Of a stretch of DNA of 64,000 nt, positions 1-8,122 are shown one piece after another. Location of the stretch: positions 124,001-188,000 of the forward strand of contig NZ_WEGL01000010.1 of NCBI RefSeq assembly GCF_009604455.1, given 5' to 3'. Source of the DNA: Streptomyces sp. RB17. GTDB lineage: Bacteria; Actinomycetota; Actinomycetes; Streptomycetales; Streptomycetaceae. The translations under genes and the position numbers were made by a program. Numbering within the stretch: position 1 is the stretch's first letter; each line of letters opens with the position of its first letter. The notes beneath the pieces are model-generated. The model searched no databases, was not told where the DNA came from, and saw nothing but the letters and a program-made list of their open reading frames with translations.

Positions 1-3000
1 AGCTGCCGGTGGCCAGGACCCGGCCGCGGAACTTGACGGCGTACACCCGGCCGGTGTGGCCCTGCAGGGTGCGCTGGGGGATGCCGGTGGCGGCCTCGCA
101 GACCAGGACGCCGCCGTCCTCGCTGCCGACGGCGAGCAGTTCGCCGTCGGGGCTGTAGGAGATGGGTTCGGGCAGCCGGCTGGTGCGCATGTCGAAGCCG
201 TACGGCACGCCGACCGCGGAGGGCCGGAAACCGGAGTCGACGGCCATGCCGGGCGCGATCGCGGCGGTGGCCAGCTCGGGGCTGCGGTCCAGGGGGCCGG
301 TGGTCGCCGCGATCAGCGCCGCCCGCCGCCACCGGCCGCCGTCCACCCGGGCGCCGGTCAGATCGGAGCCGATCAGCCGGGCCCGTCCGAGGTCGGCGCC
401 GCGCAGGTCGGCGCCGGTCAGATCGGCGCCGTCGAGCCGGGCGCCGGTCAGCCGGGCGCCGCGCAGCACCGCACCGGAGAGGTTGGCGCCGACCAGCCGG
501 GCGTCGGTCAGGTCGGCGCGGCTGAGGTCCACGCCGGAGAAGTCGCGGTGGGACAGGTCCTCCCCGGCCAGGGCGGCGCCGCGCAGATCGGTGTGGGCCG
601 GCACGCGGAGCCGGCTGAGGATCTTCACGGCGTTGGCGCGGGCGGCGTCCGCAGAGGCCTCCGAGGAGGAGGTGCCGGACAGCTCCCGCTCGGCCCACGC
701 CTGGCAGATCCGGTGGTCGGTGAGGTCGCACAGGAACTCGACCGCCAGCTGGCCGAGTTGGCGCCGGAACAGCAGGCTGCCGTCGCCGCCGGTGAGCCGG
801 CGGGCGCACTCCCGGGCGACCAGCCACTCCACCACCGAGCCGTGGATGAACCGGAACACGCCGTCGTCGCTGCGCACCAGCAGGCTGCCGGAGCCGATGG
901 CGTGGGCGGTCTGCTGCACCGACAGCCGGGCGTCCGCGAGCCCGGTCAGGGTCTCGGCGACATCGGTCAGCTCGTCCAGGCGCAGCGAGTCCTGCCCGCT
1001 CTCCCACAGCCGCAGGGCGAGCGCGGTGACCGCGTCCCACAGCTGGTCCAGGGACAGCCCGGGCGCCCGGCCGGGGCTGCCGCTGCCGCGCCGGACCTCG
1101 AAGTTCAGCCAGCCGGTGAGCACCTCCTCGTACAGCCCGGCGGGGCTGAGGGCGCGCCCGGCGCCGGCGACGGCGCGCAGCCGGTCGTCGTCGAGGTCGG
1201 CGACGAAACCGAGCAGCCGGGGGTTGCGGCACAGGGCGAGCAGGTCGGGGACGGCGTCCAGCAGCCGCAGCCGCTGGTCGGCGGCGCGTTCGTCGCCGTC
1301 GTAGCGGTTGACCAGGTAGGCGCGGATCTGCTGCGGGCTGAACTCCCGCACGGCCAGCACCCGGCGGTGCGGGAGCAGGCCGACGCGTTCGCCGAGCGCC
1401 GTGAGCACCTGGCCCTGGGAGCGGAAGTGCTGGGTACGGCTGGACACCACGATCTTGGCGCTGTCCACGGCGGAGTCCAGCAGGACCTGCAGCCGCTCGG
1501 CGGCACGGTCGTACGTCACCTGGTTCACCAGCTCGTCGAAGCCGTCGAAGAGCAGCACGATCCGGCCCTGCTGGAGCATGTACCTGAAGGCCCGCAGATC
1601 GATGTTGTCGACGCCGTGGGCGGCGAGGTGCGCGGCGACGAGACCCTCGAACGAATAGGCCCGGTCGAGGGCGTGCAGCTCGATCAACAGCGGGACGAGG
1701 TGCGGCAGTTCACCGGGGATCCGGCGGGCCAGCTCGCGCAGCGCGAAGGTCTTGCCGTGCCCGAAGTCGCCGAGCAGCAGCAGGAAGCGCCCCTGGTCGG
1801 AGTCGAGCAGCCGCAGCATCTCGTCCACGAGCCCGTCGCGGTCCTCGGCGTCGAGGCGCTCCACCTCCCGGTACCGCTGCGGCAGGTACATGCCCGGGGG
1901 ATAGCGGGGGTCGGTGCGCAACCGCTCGCTCTGCCCGGCGACATAGCCGCGCAGGTCCAGCAGCCCCTGGAACTCGGTGAAGCTGCGCACCCGGACGCCC
2001 CGCCGACGGGCCGCGTCCCGCAGTTCGCGGGCGGGCGGCGGCCCGTCGTGGACGAGTTCGGCCTCCGTCTCGGCGTCTGCGGCGTGCACCAGCTCCACGA
2101 ACCGGTCGACGTCCTGCGCGGTCGGGGTGCCGATGTGGACCGCGACCCGCTGCTGCCGTACGAAGCCCGACTGGCTCCAGGTGACGAGGAGTTGCGGCAC
2201 CGGTCCGTCCACCGGGCGGATCTGGGCACCTTCGTGCCGGGTGCGGCAGACCTCGGCGACCCGGGCGAGCAGGATCTCGGCAGGGGTCTGCACGGCGCGC
2301 GGCTCGGGCTCGGGTGCGCTGTCCCGATCGGCAGCGGGTACGGCGTCCGGGGTCTGCGGCCCGAAGGCCCGGTCGGCCCGCCGCCACGGGACCGCCCGCC
2401 TGCGCGGCTCCCCCGGTCCCTGCCAGACGGCCAGTCCCTCCCGGCCGACGCTCACCAGCTGGTGCCCGCCGGGCCGCCCGGCGCCGATCACCGACACCTC
2501 ACCGGAGGTGGTGACCAGGTCGGGCAGCGACGCACCGGGCTCGGCGGGACCGTGCAGCAGCAGATGCAACCGTGGCCCGGTCAGCCGGGTCAGCACATCG
2601 GTGTCGCGCAGCGGCCCGGCGCCGTCCAGGGCGGCCGTACCGGCGCGCCGCACGCCGGGGGCGGCCGCGCGGGCGGCACCGGGCGAGTGCCGTACGACCC
2701 CGATCCGCAGCCACCCCTCCGTCTCGTGCGGCCGCAGCGCCTGCGCGAACCAGGCGGCCTGCTCGCGCCCGACCATCCCGTACTGGTCGTCGCGCCGATG
2801 GCTGTACGCCATGGACGAGTTGAGCCCGGCGACCACGGTGTGCAGTTCCGGCACGGGAAAGAGGGTCCAGGGCTGGTCGCTGTCGAAGACGACGTCGAGC
2901 CCCTGGTACAGCTCCTGGAACAGCCTGGCGAAGTGCCGCCACTTGGGCCAGTACGGCGGCCGGGGCGGCATCTCGTCGGCCTCGCAGGTGCTGAAGTAGG

Positions 3001-3907
3001 CCTGGCAGGCGGCCTGGTTGACGTCCTGACCGCCGGGGACGAGGACGACCCGGTGCGGTTCGAGCCCGAGCAGGGCCCGCAGCCCGGTGAGGAAGGCGAG
3101 GGCCTGTTCGAACTCGCGCCGGCTGCCGGAGGCGGTGAGATCCCCGGTGACGACCAGCAGATCGGGCGAGGGCGCCCCGCAGTCCGCGAGCTCCACCAGA
3201 TCGCCCCAGATCGCCGCCTGCAACTCCGCCGGCTCCTGCCCCCGCCCGAAGGCGGGCCCGGCCAGCTGGAGCACGGTGACCGCCTCCCGCTCCCGCACCA
3301 CCCCGGACACGCGCGGATACGACGGCGCCGCGGCCGGTCTGCGGCGCCCCGCCCACCCGGGCCCGCCCAGCGGCCGCCCGGGACTCGGTGCCGCCGGAAC
3401 GGCGGTCGCCGGACGGCCGTGCGCACCGCCCGGGTACCCGGGCGGCAGGCTGGGCCGGGCCCGCCCGTCGAGCGCCTGCCGGACCCGCGCGAGCAGCAGC
3501 TCCCGGGCCGCCGCCGGATCGGCGACCGGCACCAGGTCCACGTAGGTGATGGTGGCCAGCAGCCCCTCCACGGGGATGTCCTCGACCCGTACGGTGATCA
3601 GCCGCCGCTCCGGCGCGTCCGGGTCGGCGCGCAGCGCCGCCTGCCACTCCATCCGCCCGTACCGCGAGCGCTCGTAGTTCCGCGAGAGTACGGCGATGAC
3701 GGCGGCGGACTCGCTCACGCCCCGGTCCATGAAGTCGACGAAGTTCGTGCCCGGCACGAAGTCCCAGGCCTGCAGCACCGTCCGGTACCCGGCCTCCTCC
3801 AGGGTCCAGGCGATCCAGGACGCCCAGCGCTCGTCGGCCGGAGAGTAACTGATGAAGAAGTCCAATGGCCCGGTGCTGTCCCCCGGGTTGTCCTGACGAG
3901 CCACCAT
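1..3907 (-). CDS. TIR - degenerate metallophosphoesterase - NACHT - pentapeptide - WD40 STAND protein (C-terminus cut by window edge)
   Basis: About 1,302 residues lie in the window and the reading frame is still open at base 1. The N-terminus is a TIR_2-type domain (residues 15-110, starting LDFFISYS; Glu87 in RMEWQAAL sits where TIR NADases have their catalytic Glu). Residues 205-450 follow the calcineurin-like phosphoesterase pattern but have lost its metal ligands. Residues 560-640 loosely resemble an Mrr-type nuclease half. A NACHT P-loop NTPase follows, with Walker A GDFGHGKT (about 711) and Walker B IVLLFDGFDEL (about 786). Pentapeptide repeats (A-D/N-L-x-x) cover about 1102-1190. WD40-like sequence (SPDGELLAVGSEDG, LQGHTGRV) begins near 1240. 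ATG at 3907 places the TIR motif 15 residues in. STAND proteins of this layout sense a ligand through the repeats and oligomerise through NACHT. A role in antiphage defence or self/non-self signalling is inference. The gene is divergent from a permease across 101 bp. Confidence 0.88.
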   Translation of the reverse strand, partial: MVARQDNPGDSTGPLDFFISYSPADERWASWIAWTLEEAGYRTVLQAWDFVPGTNFVDFMDRGVSESAAVIAVLSRNYERSRYGRMEWQAALRADPDAPERRLITVRVEDIPVEGLLATITYVDLVPVADPAAARELLLARVRQALDGRARPSLPPGYPGGAHGRPATAVPAAPSPGRPLGGPGWAGRRRPAAAPSYPRVSGVVREREAVTVLQLAGPAFGRGQEPAELQAAIWGDLVELADCGAPSPDLLVVTGDLTASGSRREFEQALAFLTGLRALLGLEPHRVVLVPGGQDVNQAACQAYFSTCEADEMPPRPPYWPKWRHFARLFQELYQGLDVVFDSDQPWTLFPVPELHTVVAGLNSSMAYSHRRDDQYGMVGREQAAWFAQALRPHETEGWLRIGVVRHSPGAARAAAPGVRRAGTAALDGAGPLRDTDVLTRLTGPRLHLLLHGPAEPGASLPDLVTTSGEVSVIGAGRPGGHQLVSVGREGLAVWQGPGEPRRRAVPWRRADRAFGPQTPDAVPAADRDSAPEPEPRAVQTPAEILLARVAEVCRTRHEGAQIRPVDGPVPQLLVTWSQSGFVRQQRVAVHIGTPTAQDVDRFVELVHAADAETEAELVHDGPPPARELRDAARRRGVRVRSFTEFQGLLDLRGYVAGQSERLRTDPRYPPGMYLPQRYREVERLDAEDRDGLVDEMLRLLDSDQGRFLLLLGDFGHGKTFALRELARRIPGELPHLVPLLIELHALDRAYSFEGLVAAHLAAHGVDNIDLRAFRYMLQQGRIVLLFDGFDELVNQVTYDRAAERLQVLLDSAVDSAKIVVSSRTQHFRSQGQVLTALGERVGLLPHRRVLAVREFSPQQIRAYLVNRYDGDERAADQRLRLLDAVPDLLALCRNPRLLGFVADLDDDRLRAVAGAGRALSPAGLYEEVLTGWLNFEVRRGSGSPGRAPGLSLDQLWDAVTALALRLWESGQDSLRLDELTDVAETLTGLADARLSVQQTAHAIGSGSLLVRSDDGVFRFIHGSVVEWLVARECARRLTGGDGSLLFRRQLGQLAVEFLCDLTDHRICQAWAERELSGTSSSEASADAARANAVKILSRLRVPAHTDLRGAALAGEDLSHRDFSGVDLSRADLTDARLVGANLSGAVLRGARLTGARLDGADLTGADLRGADLGRARLIGSDLTGARVDGGRWRRAALIAATTGPLDRSPELATAAIAPGMAVDSGFRPSAVGVPYGFDMRTSRLPEPISYSPDGELLAVGSEDGGVLVCEAATGIPQRTLQGHTGRVYAVKFRGRVLATGS

Positions 3908-4008
3908 GTATTGATGATGCCGTGAAAAGAGAGGCCGATACCGTTCGTTTCCAGGCGTTCGACGACGCCCCGGTCACAGCAGCGCACAACTGTGCGACCC
4001 TTCCAACC
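3908..4008. promoter_or_regulatory. Divergent promoter region between the TIR/NACHT gene and the permease
   Basis: This 101-bp gap separates two divergently read genes and must hold both promoters if the chosen starts are right. I see no strong -35/-10 pair and no clear ribosome-binding site for the GTG at 4009. The permease start is therefore uncertain. Confidence 0.4.
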
Positions 4009-5292
4009 GTGCGTGCCTTATTGCTGCGTCTGCATGTACTCGACCGGGTGGCGATCGGTCTGCTGGTGACCGGACTGCTGTGCGTGGCCACGGGACTGCT
4101 GCCGACGGGCTCCGCATCCGACGCGATGACCCGCATCGCCCCGCTCCTGGCCTTCCTGGGCACGGTGATCGTGCTGGCCGAACTGACCAGCAGGGCCGAG
4201 GTGTTCGACGTGGTGGCGGCGCGGGTGGCGCGGGCCGGGCGGGGCAGCTATCCGCTGCTCTTCCTGCTGTGCGTACTGTTCGCGTCGGCCACGACCATCG
4301 CCCTCAACCTGGACACGACGGCCGTCCTGCTGACTCCGGTGATGCTGGCACTCGCCTCCCGGGTGGGCATCGCACCGGTGCCGCTGGCGATGACGACGGT
4401 CTGGCTGGCCAACACCGCGAGCCTGCTGCTGCCGGTGTCCAACCTGACGAACCTGCTGGCCGCCAACCGGGTCGCGCTGTCTCCGCTGGGCCTGGCCGGC
4501 CGGATGTGGGCACCGCAACTCGCCGCGCTGGCCGTGACGATGGCTTGTTTGTGGCTGTTCTTCTGGCGGCGGGGACGGCGTGGGGTGCCGGTGGTGGACA
4601 ACTCCGGCTTGATGGCGGCCGTACCGGTGTCGGGTCCGGGCGCGGCGCGTGCGGATGACGTGCGCGTGGATGCCGCCGACCGCTATGTGCCACCCGCCGT
4701 GCACCGCCCCGCCGACCCGGTGCTGTTCCGCGCCTGCGCGCTCGCCTGCGCCGGCTTTCTGCTCGCTATCCTGGTGGCCGACGTACCACTGTGGATGGCG
4801 TCCGCGACGGCCGCGCTCGTGGCCGTGACGGCGTTCGGGGTACGGCATCGGTCCGCACTCCGGCTGTCGCTCGTGCCCTGGCGGCTGCTGGTGATGGTGC
4901 CGGGCATGTTCCTGCTGGTCGAGACGTTCGACGCGCACGGGCTGCATCACCTGCTGGCCTCGGCGGTCGGCACGGGCGGCGGCACGCTCGGCCAGTTCCG
5001 CGCGGCAGCGGTCGGCGGCGGGCTGTCCAACGCCCTCAACAACCTCCCCGTCTACCTGGCCGGGGAGGCGGCCGTCCCCGTCGGCAACCACGACCAACTG
5101 CTGGCCCTGCTCGTCGGCACGAACGCCGGCCCGGTGATCACGCCGTGGGCATCTCTGGCCACGCTGCTGTGGTACGAGCGCTGCCATGCGTACGGCGTCC
5201 GGGTGCCGGTCCGCCGGTTGATGGGGACCGGCACGGTACTGGCCGCGTGCGCGGTGGCCGCGGGGGTGGCTGCGCTGGCTCTGACGCGCTAG
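4009..5292 (+). CDS. SLC13/ArsB-NhaD-like anion permease
   Basis: A 427-residue integral membrane protein with about ten hydrophobic segments and no obvious soluble domain. The segment TIALNLDTTAVLLTPVM and the later NTASLLLPVSNLTNLLAANR are the two helix-loop motifs typical of the arsenite/citrate/dicarboxylate (ion transporter) superfamily. The second half repeats the theme (GLSNALNNLPVYLAG, GTNAGPVITPWASLATLLW). The substrate cannot be told from sequence. GTG at 4009 is chosen because the reading frame upstream (Cys/Pro-rich) does not look coding and would overlap the divergent TIR gene. The stop codon shares the bases CTAG with the stop of the convergent DUF397 gene. Confidence 0.8.
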   Translation: MRALLLRLHVLDRVAIGLLVTGLLCVATGLLPTGSASDAMTRIAPLLAFLGTVIVLAELTSRAEVFDVVAARVARAGRGSYPLLFLLCVLFASATTIALNLDTTAVLLTPVMLALASRVGIAPVPLAMTTVWLANTASLLLPVSNLTNLLAANRVALSPLGLAGRMWAPQLAALAVTMACLWLFFWRRGRRGVPVVDNSGLMAAVPVSGPGAARADDVRVDAADRYVPPAVHRPADPVLFRACALACAGFLLAILVADVPLWMASATAALVAVTAFGVRHRSALRLSLVPWRLLVMVPGMFLLVETFDAHGLHHLLASAVGTGGGTLGQFRAAAVGGGLSNALNNLPVYLAGEAAVPVGNHDQLLALLVGTNAGPVITPWASLATLLWYERCHAYGVRVPVRRLMGTGTVLAACAVAAGVAALALTR

Positions 5293-5495
5293 CCGTCCGC
5301 CTTCACGGCACCGAGGAACGCCGACCAGGCGGGCGCCGAGAAGACGACGGCGGGGCCGGAGGGATTCTTGCTGTCGCGGACGGGGACGTGGGTGGGGGCG
5401 GCGGTGTCGTTGACTTCGAGGCAGTCGCCACTGCTGCCACCGCTGTACGTCGACTTGCGCCAGGTGTCAGGGAAGGTCTGCTCGCTGCGCTTCAT
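5289..5495 (-). CDS. DUF397 protein, small partner of the XRE regulator
   Basis: A 68-residue protein of the DUF397 family, recognised from the TWRKSTYSGGSSGDCLEV core, a PVRDSKNPSGP segment and an AWSAFLGAVK tail. DUF397 proteins in Streptomyces are almost always encoded next to a WhiJ-type XRE/DUF5753 regulator and are thought to bind or antagonise it. That is the arrangement here, since the start lies 29 bp inside the 3' end of the regulator gene and the two are translationally coupled. The gene ends on the same CTAG that stops the convergent permease. Confidence 0.9.
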   Translation of the reverse strand: MKRSEQTFPDTWRKSTYSGGSSGDCLEVNDTAAPTHVPVRDSKNPSGPAVVFSAPAWSAFLGAVKADG

Positions 5496-6306
5496 GTTCG
5501 TAATCCTCCGCGACCGACCTGATCAGCGCCAGGGACTTACGGTGCGACAAGGCGTCGCCCAGCGCGTGATCGTAAGCCACCTGGCATTCGCGGACCACGG
5601 ACGGTAGTTCCAGTATCCGGCCCGACTTCAAGCCCTCCGCATAAGCAATGGGCGGAACGTCCTCGAACCACATGAGCGAGACGAATCCCTCCAGCAGGGC
5701 GTGGTAGCCGACCGAGAAGGGCAGCACGTGCACGCGGATGCGGTGGCTCTCCCCCAAGCCCGCAATGTGACGCAGTTGCTCGCACATCACCTGCGCGCCG
5801 CCGATCTTCCGCCGCAGCACTGCCTCGTCGAGCAGCATCCACACCTTGGGTGAGTGGAAGTTGTCCAGGATGCGGGCGCGCTCAAGCCGCGTGGCAAGAA
5901 GCTCGTCACGCTCCTCGGCTGTCTTGGGGGAGGCACCCGAACTGAGCACCTCCCGGGCGTACGCCGGTGTCTGAAGGATGCCGGGCACCAGCTTGGGTGC
6001 GTACTCCCGGATCTCCATGGCCTGACCCTCGAACTCCAGTGCTTCCGCGAAATGTTCGGCCACCTTCCTGCCGTCCAACACCGGCAGAAACCGCTCGAAG
6101 AACCCGCCGGTGTTCAGCACTTTGTCCAGCCGCCGCGCATCTTCCACATCCGGCCGCCGCCGGCCCGCCTCGATATGGGCGATGTGTGTGCGGGACATCG
6201 CGACACGTTGACCCAGCTCCTCCTGCGTGAGCCCGGCCGCCTCTCTCCGCCGCCTGAGTTCCTCCCCGTACCGCACCCGCGAGATCGGGTTGTCCTCGAT
6301 GGCCAC
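5467..6306 (-). CDS. XRE-family DNA-binding regulator with DUF5753 domain (WhiJ-like)
   Basis: 279 residues. The N-terminal helix-turn-helix (about residues 14-68) has the usual LTQEELGQRVAMSRTHIAHIEAG pattern of the Cro/C1 family. The rest is the DUF5753 domain, with AMEIREYAPKLVPGILQTPAYA, an RLERARIL helix, and a HVLPFSVGYHALLEGFVSL strand region. Such regulators affect sporulation and antibiotic production in Streptomyces and work with a DUF397 partner, here the overlapping downstream gene. The target genes are unknown. The divergent small gene at 6419 leaves only 112 bp for its promoter. Confidence 0.92.
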   Translation of the reverse strand: MAIEDNPISRVRYGEELRRRREAAGLTQEELGQRVAMSRTHIAHIEAGRRRPDVEDARRLDKVLNTGGFFERFLPVLDGRKVAEHFAEALEFEGQAMEIREYAPKLVPGILQTPAYAREVLSSGASPKTAEERDELLATRLERARILDNFHSPKVWMLLDEAVLRRKIGGAQVMCEQLRHIAGLGESHRIRVHVLPFSVGYHALLEGFVSLMWFEDVPPIAYAEGLKSGRILELPSVVRECQVAYDHALGDALSHRKSLALIRSVAEDYEHEAQRADLP

Positions 6307-6418
6307 CTTTCAAGTCCCCCTCGTGCTGACTCCGTCGTCACGCTCGGTCATCTTCCGAAGGTACTCGCGCCCGCATCACTCTGTGCATGGATCGCCACAG
6401 ATAGTGAAAGGCGCTGGA

Positions 6419-6598
6419 ATGCAAGACCAAGAAGACGGCTACGTCAGGGTGTTTCTCACGCTGAGGGTCTCCCGGGACGGCGGCCGGACGTGGGGGCCAA
6501 GGGTGACGTACCGGCCGCCGAAGGACGCCGCGCCGTTGGACCTGTCGGGGCGGTTCCCGCCGTGCGAGTGTCCTCGGTGCCGGGAGCGAAAGAGCTGA
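6419..6598 (+). CDS. Small hypothetical protein with C-terminal Cys cluster
   Basis: A 59-residue protein beginning MQDQEDGYVRVFLTLRVSRDGGRTWGPR and ending CECPRCRERKS. The three cysteines, spaced C-x-C-x-x-C, could bind a metal. I recall similar short 'RVFLTLRxSRDGGRTW' proteins in other streptomycetes, often beside XRE regulators, but cannot name a family. The ATG at 6419 follows an AAAGGCG stretch that could be a ribosome-binding site. It is divergent from the XRE gene, and its 3' 143 bp are antisense to the end of the inositol-monophosphatase-family gene. The two coding claims overlap and one C-terminus may be shorter than annotated. Confidence 0.55.
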   Translation: MQDQEDGYVRVFLTLRVSRDGGRTWGPRVTYRPPKDAAPLDLSGRFPPCECPRCRERKS

Positions 6599-7430
6599 CG
6601 AGGTCCAGCAGGTGCGGCAGGAGTTCCGGGCGCCCGGCGACGAAGGAGCGGCCGGTGTCGGGGCCGCCGTAACCGCCGCCGAACTCGGCACCGTCCAGGT
6701 GCCGTAGGGCGATGCCGGCCTCGAGGGCGAGCAGCGCGCCGGCGGGGAGGTCGATGGCTTCGGCGCGGTAGCCGACGAAGCCGTCGATGTCGCCCCGGGC
6801 CAGCATCGCCCAGGCCACCAGGGGCGCCCAGAGCTGGAGCAGGCGCCGGGAGCGGAGTTCGAGGGTGTGCCTGAGGGAGCAGGCGAAGGGGTCGTCGCGG
6901 GGGACGGCGTGGCCCTGGGTCCAGGCCAGCAACGGACCGGCGGCCGGAACCGGGCGTCCGTGCGCGGCGGCGGCGAGCCGGCCGCCCGGACCGTGGGCGC
7001 CACCGCCCCGCAGCGCGGACCACGTGCGGCCGGTCATCGGATCGTGGACGACCCCGACCACCGGCGTGTCATCGACACACAGCGCGATGCCGACGACGTA
7101 CACGGCCAGCCCGATCACCACGTTGTTGCTGCCGTCGAGCGGGTCCACCAGCCAGGTGCGGCCCCCACCGTCCCCCGCCAGTTCACCGGACTCCTCCGCG
7201 AGGATCCGGTCGTGCGGGAAGCGGTCCCGGAGGCGCCCGACCACCAGCCGCTCGGCGGCGACGTCCAAGTCGGTGACCACGTCCCCGAGTTGCCCCTTGG
7301 GCCGGGCGGCGAACCCGTCGGGAAAGCGGGACCGCAGCAGCGCCCCGGCCTCCTCGGCGGCGCCCACGGCCGTACGTCGCTCGGCGTCGTAACCGGCCGG
7401 CGAGGGCCGGGGGTCAGGGTTCGGGCTCAT
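6456..7430 (-). CDS. Inositol monophosphatase / CysQ-family phosphatase
   Basis: 324 residues. The Mg-dependent phosphatase signatures are present: GDVVTDLDVAAE, ILAEESGE (metal-ligand Glu), WLVDPLDGSNNVV (the DPxDG motif, here with SNN instead of the usual TxNF) and AIDLPAGALL near the C-terminus. The family removes phosphate from inositol phosphates, PAP/PAPS, NADP or sugar phosphates, and the substrate is unknown here. The last 50 residues are Thr/Pro/Arg-rich, antisense to the small gene at 6419-6598, and may not be conserved. ATG at 7430 overlaps the cupin-like gene by 17 bp. It is the last gene of a three-gene minus-strand operon. Confidence 0.85.
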   Translation of the reverse strand: MSPNPDPRPSPAGYDAERRTAVGAAEEAGALLRSRFPDGFAARPKGQLGDVVTDLDVAAERLVVGRLRDRFPHDRILAEESGELAGDGGGRTWLVDPLDGSNNVVIGLAVYVVGIALCVDDTPVVGVVHDPMTGRTWSALRGGGAHGPGGRLAAAAHGRPVPAAGPLLAWTQGHAVPRDDPFACSLRHTLELRSRRLLQLWAPLVAWAMLARGDIDGFVGYRAEAIDLPAGALLALEAGIALRHLDGAEFGGGYGGPDTGRSFVAGRPELLPHLLDLVSSFAPGTEDTRTAGTAPTGPTARRPSAAGTSPLAPTSGRRPGRPSA

Positions 7431-8070
7431 GGATCCTCCTGAGGGCGGCCCGCGCGATCCGGGCGGTCTGGGTCGCGTCGCAGGTCCGGCGGACCATGCG
7501 GTGCCCCCGGGCGGACGGCGGGCCCAGGGAGAGGTCCACCCGGCCGGGCAGGGTCCGGCCCAGGACCAGGGTGGCGGTGGGGCGGCCGTCCGGCACCACG
7601 CTGGTGTGGAATTCACCCGCCGGGAGGGCGTAGCTCTGGCCCCGCGCGCTGGTCTGCCGCGAGCCGGGGCGGCAGCGCACCAGCCGTTCGGTGGGCCGTA
7701 GTTCGTCCACGCCGGAGGGGTCGCTGAGCACTTCGAAGACCCGGTGGGTGGGGTCGCCGGTGTCGTCGTCGATGTGCACGCGCCGGTTGTCGAGTCGCCC
7801 GTACAGCACGGTGCTGGTCAAGTCCCAGCTGTGGCAGTGCACTTGGGCCAGCGAACGGTCGGCCTCCGCCTCCGGTGTGCCGAAGACGTGGACGCAGACG
7901 CCGTCGTCCCCGTCGCGCAGGATGGGCAGGCAGACGAACCCGAGTGGGTGCCGTACCGCGTGCAGGGTGCGGCGGCCGGAGACGATCAGGTCGAGTTCCG
8001 ATACGGCGTGTCGGGTCAGCTCGGCGGTGGCGTGCCGCCGGGCGGCCCGTTCCAGAGCCGGATAGTCCAT
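7414..8070 (-). CDS. Conserved hypothetical, cupin-like fold
   Basis: 218 residues. A double-stranded beta-helix signature can be seen: QVHCHSWDLTSTVLYG (residues about 81-96; His-x-His followed by W and the G that ends cupin motif 1) and, later, AGEFHTSVV (motif 2 with a single His). This suggests a metal-binding cupin, but I do not recognise the family and no reaction can be assigned. ATG at 8070 is preceded by a strong GGGGGAGG. Its 3' end overlaps the IMPase gene by 17 bp and its start is 52 bp behind the membrane-protein gene, so the three are very probably one operon. Confidence 0.65.
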   Translation of the reverse strand: MDYPALERAARRHATAELTRHAVSELDLIVSGRRTLHAVRHPLGFVCLPILRDGDDGVCVHVFGTPEAEADRSLAQVHCHSWDLTSTVLYGRLDNRRVHIDDDTGDPTHRVFEVLSDPSGVDELRPTERLVRCRPGSRQTSARGQSYALPAGEFHTSVVPDGRPTATLVLGRTLPGRVDLSLGPPSARGHRMVRRTCDATQTARIARAALRRIHEPEP

Positions 8071-8122
8071 GTTCCTCCCCCTCGGTCCCCCTCGGTCCCC
8101 TTGGCCGGAACACGGCGCTCGC

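Noticed and set aside
340-600. Repeated GCGCCGGTCAG-type units looked like a DNA repeat array
   Set aside because: They are the codons of the pentapeptide repeats in the STAND protein.
56-3925. A 1,289-codon open frame on the plus strand opposite the TIR/NACHT gene
   Set aside because: It is a GC-bias shadow: composition is Gly/Ala/Pro/Arg-rich with no domain, while the minus strand gives TIR, NACHT and repeats.
3715-3987. 90-codon frame starting upstream of the TIR ATG
   Set aside because: Different frame; the TIR motif is only in the ATG 3907 frame.
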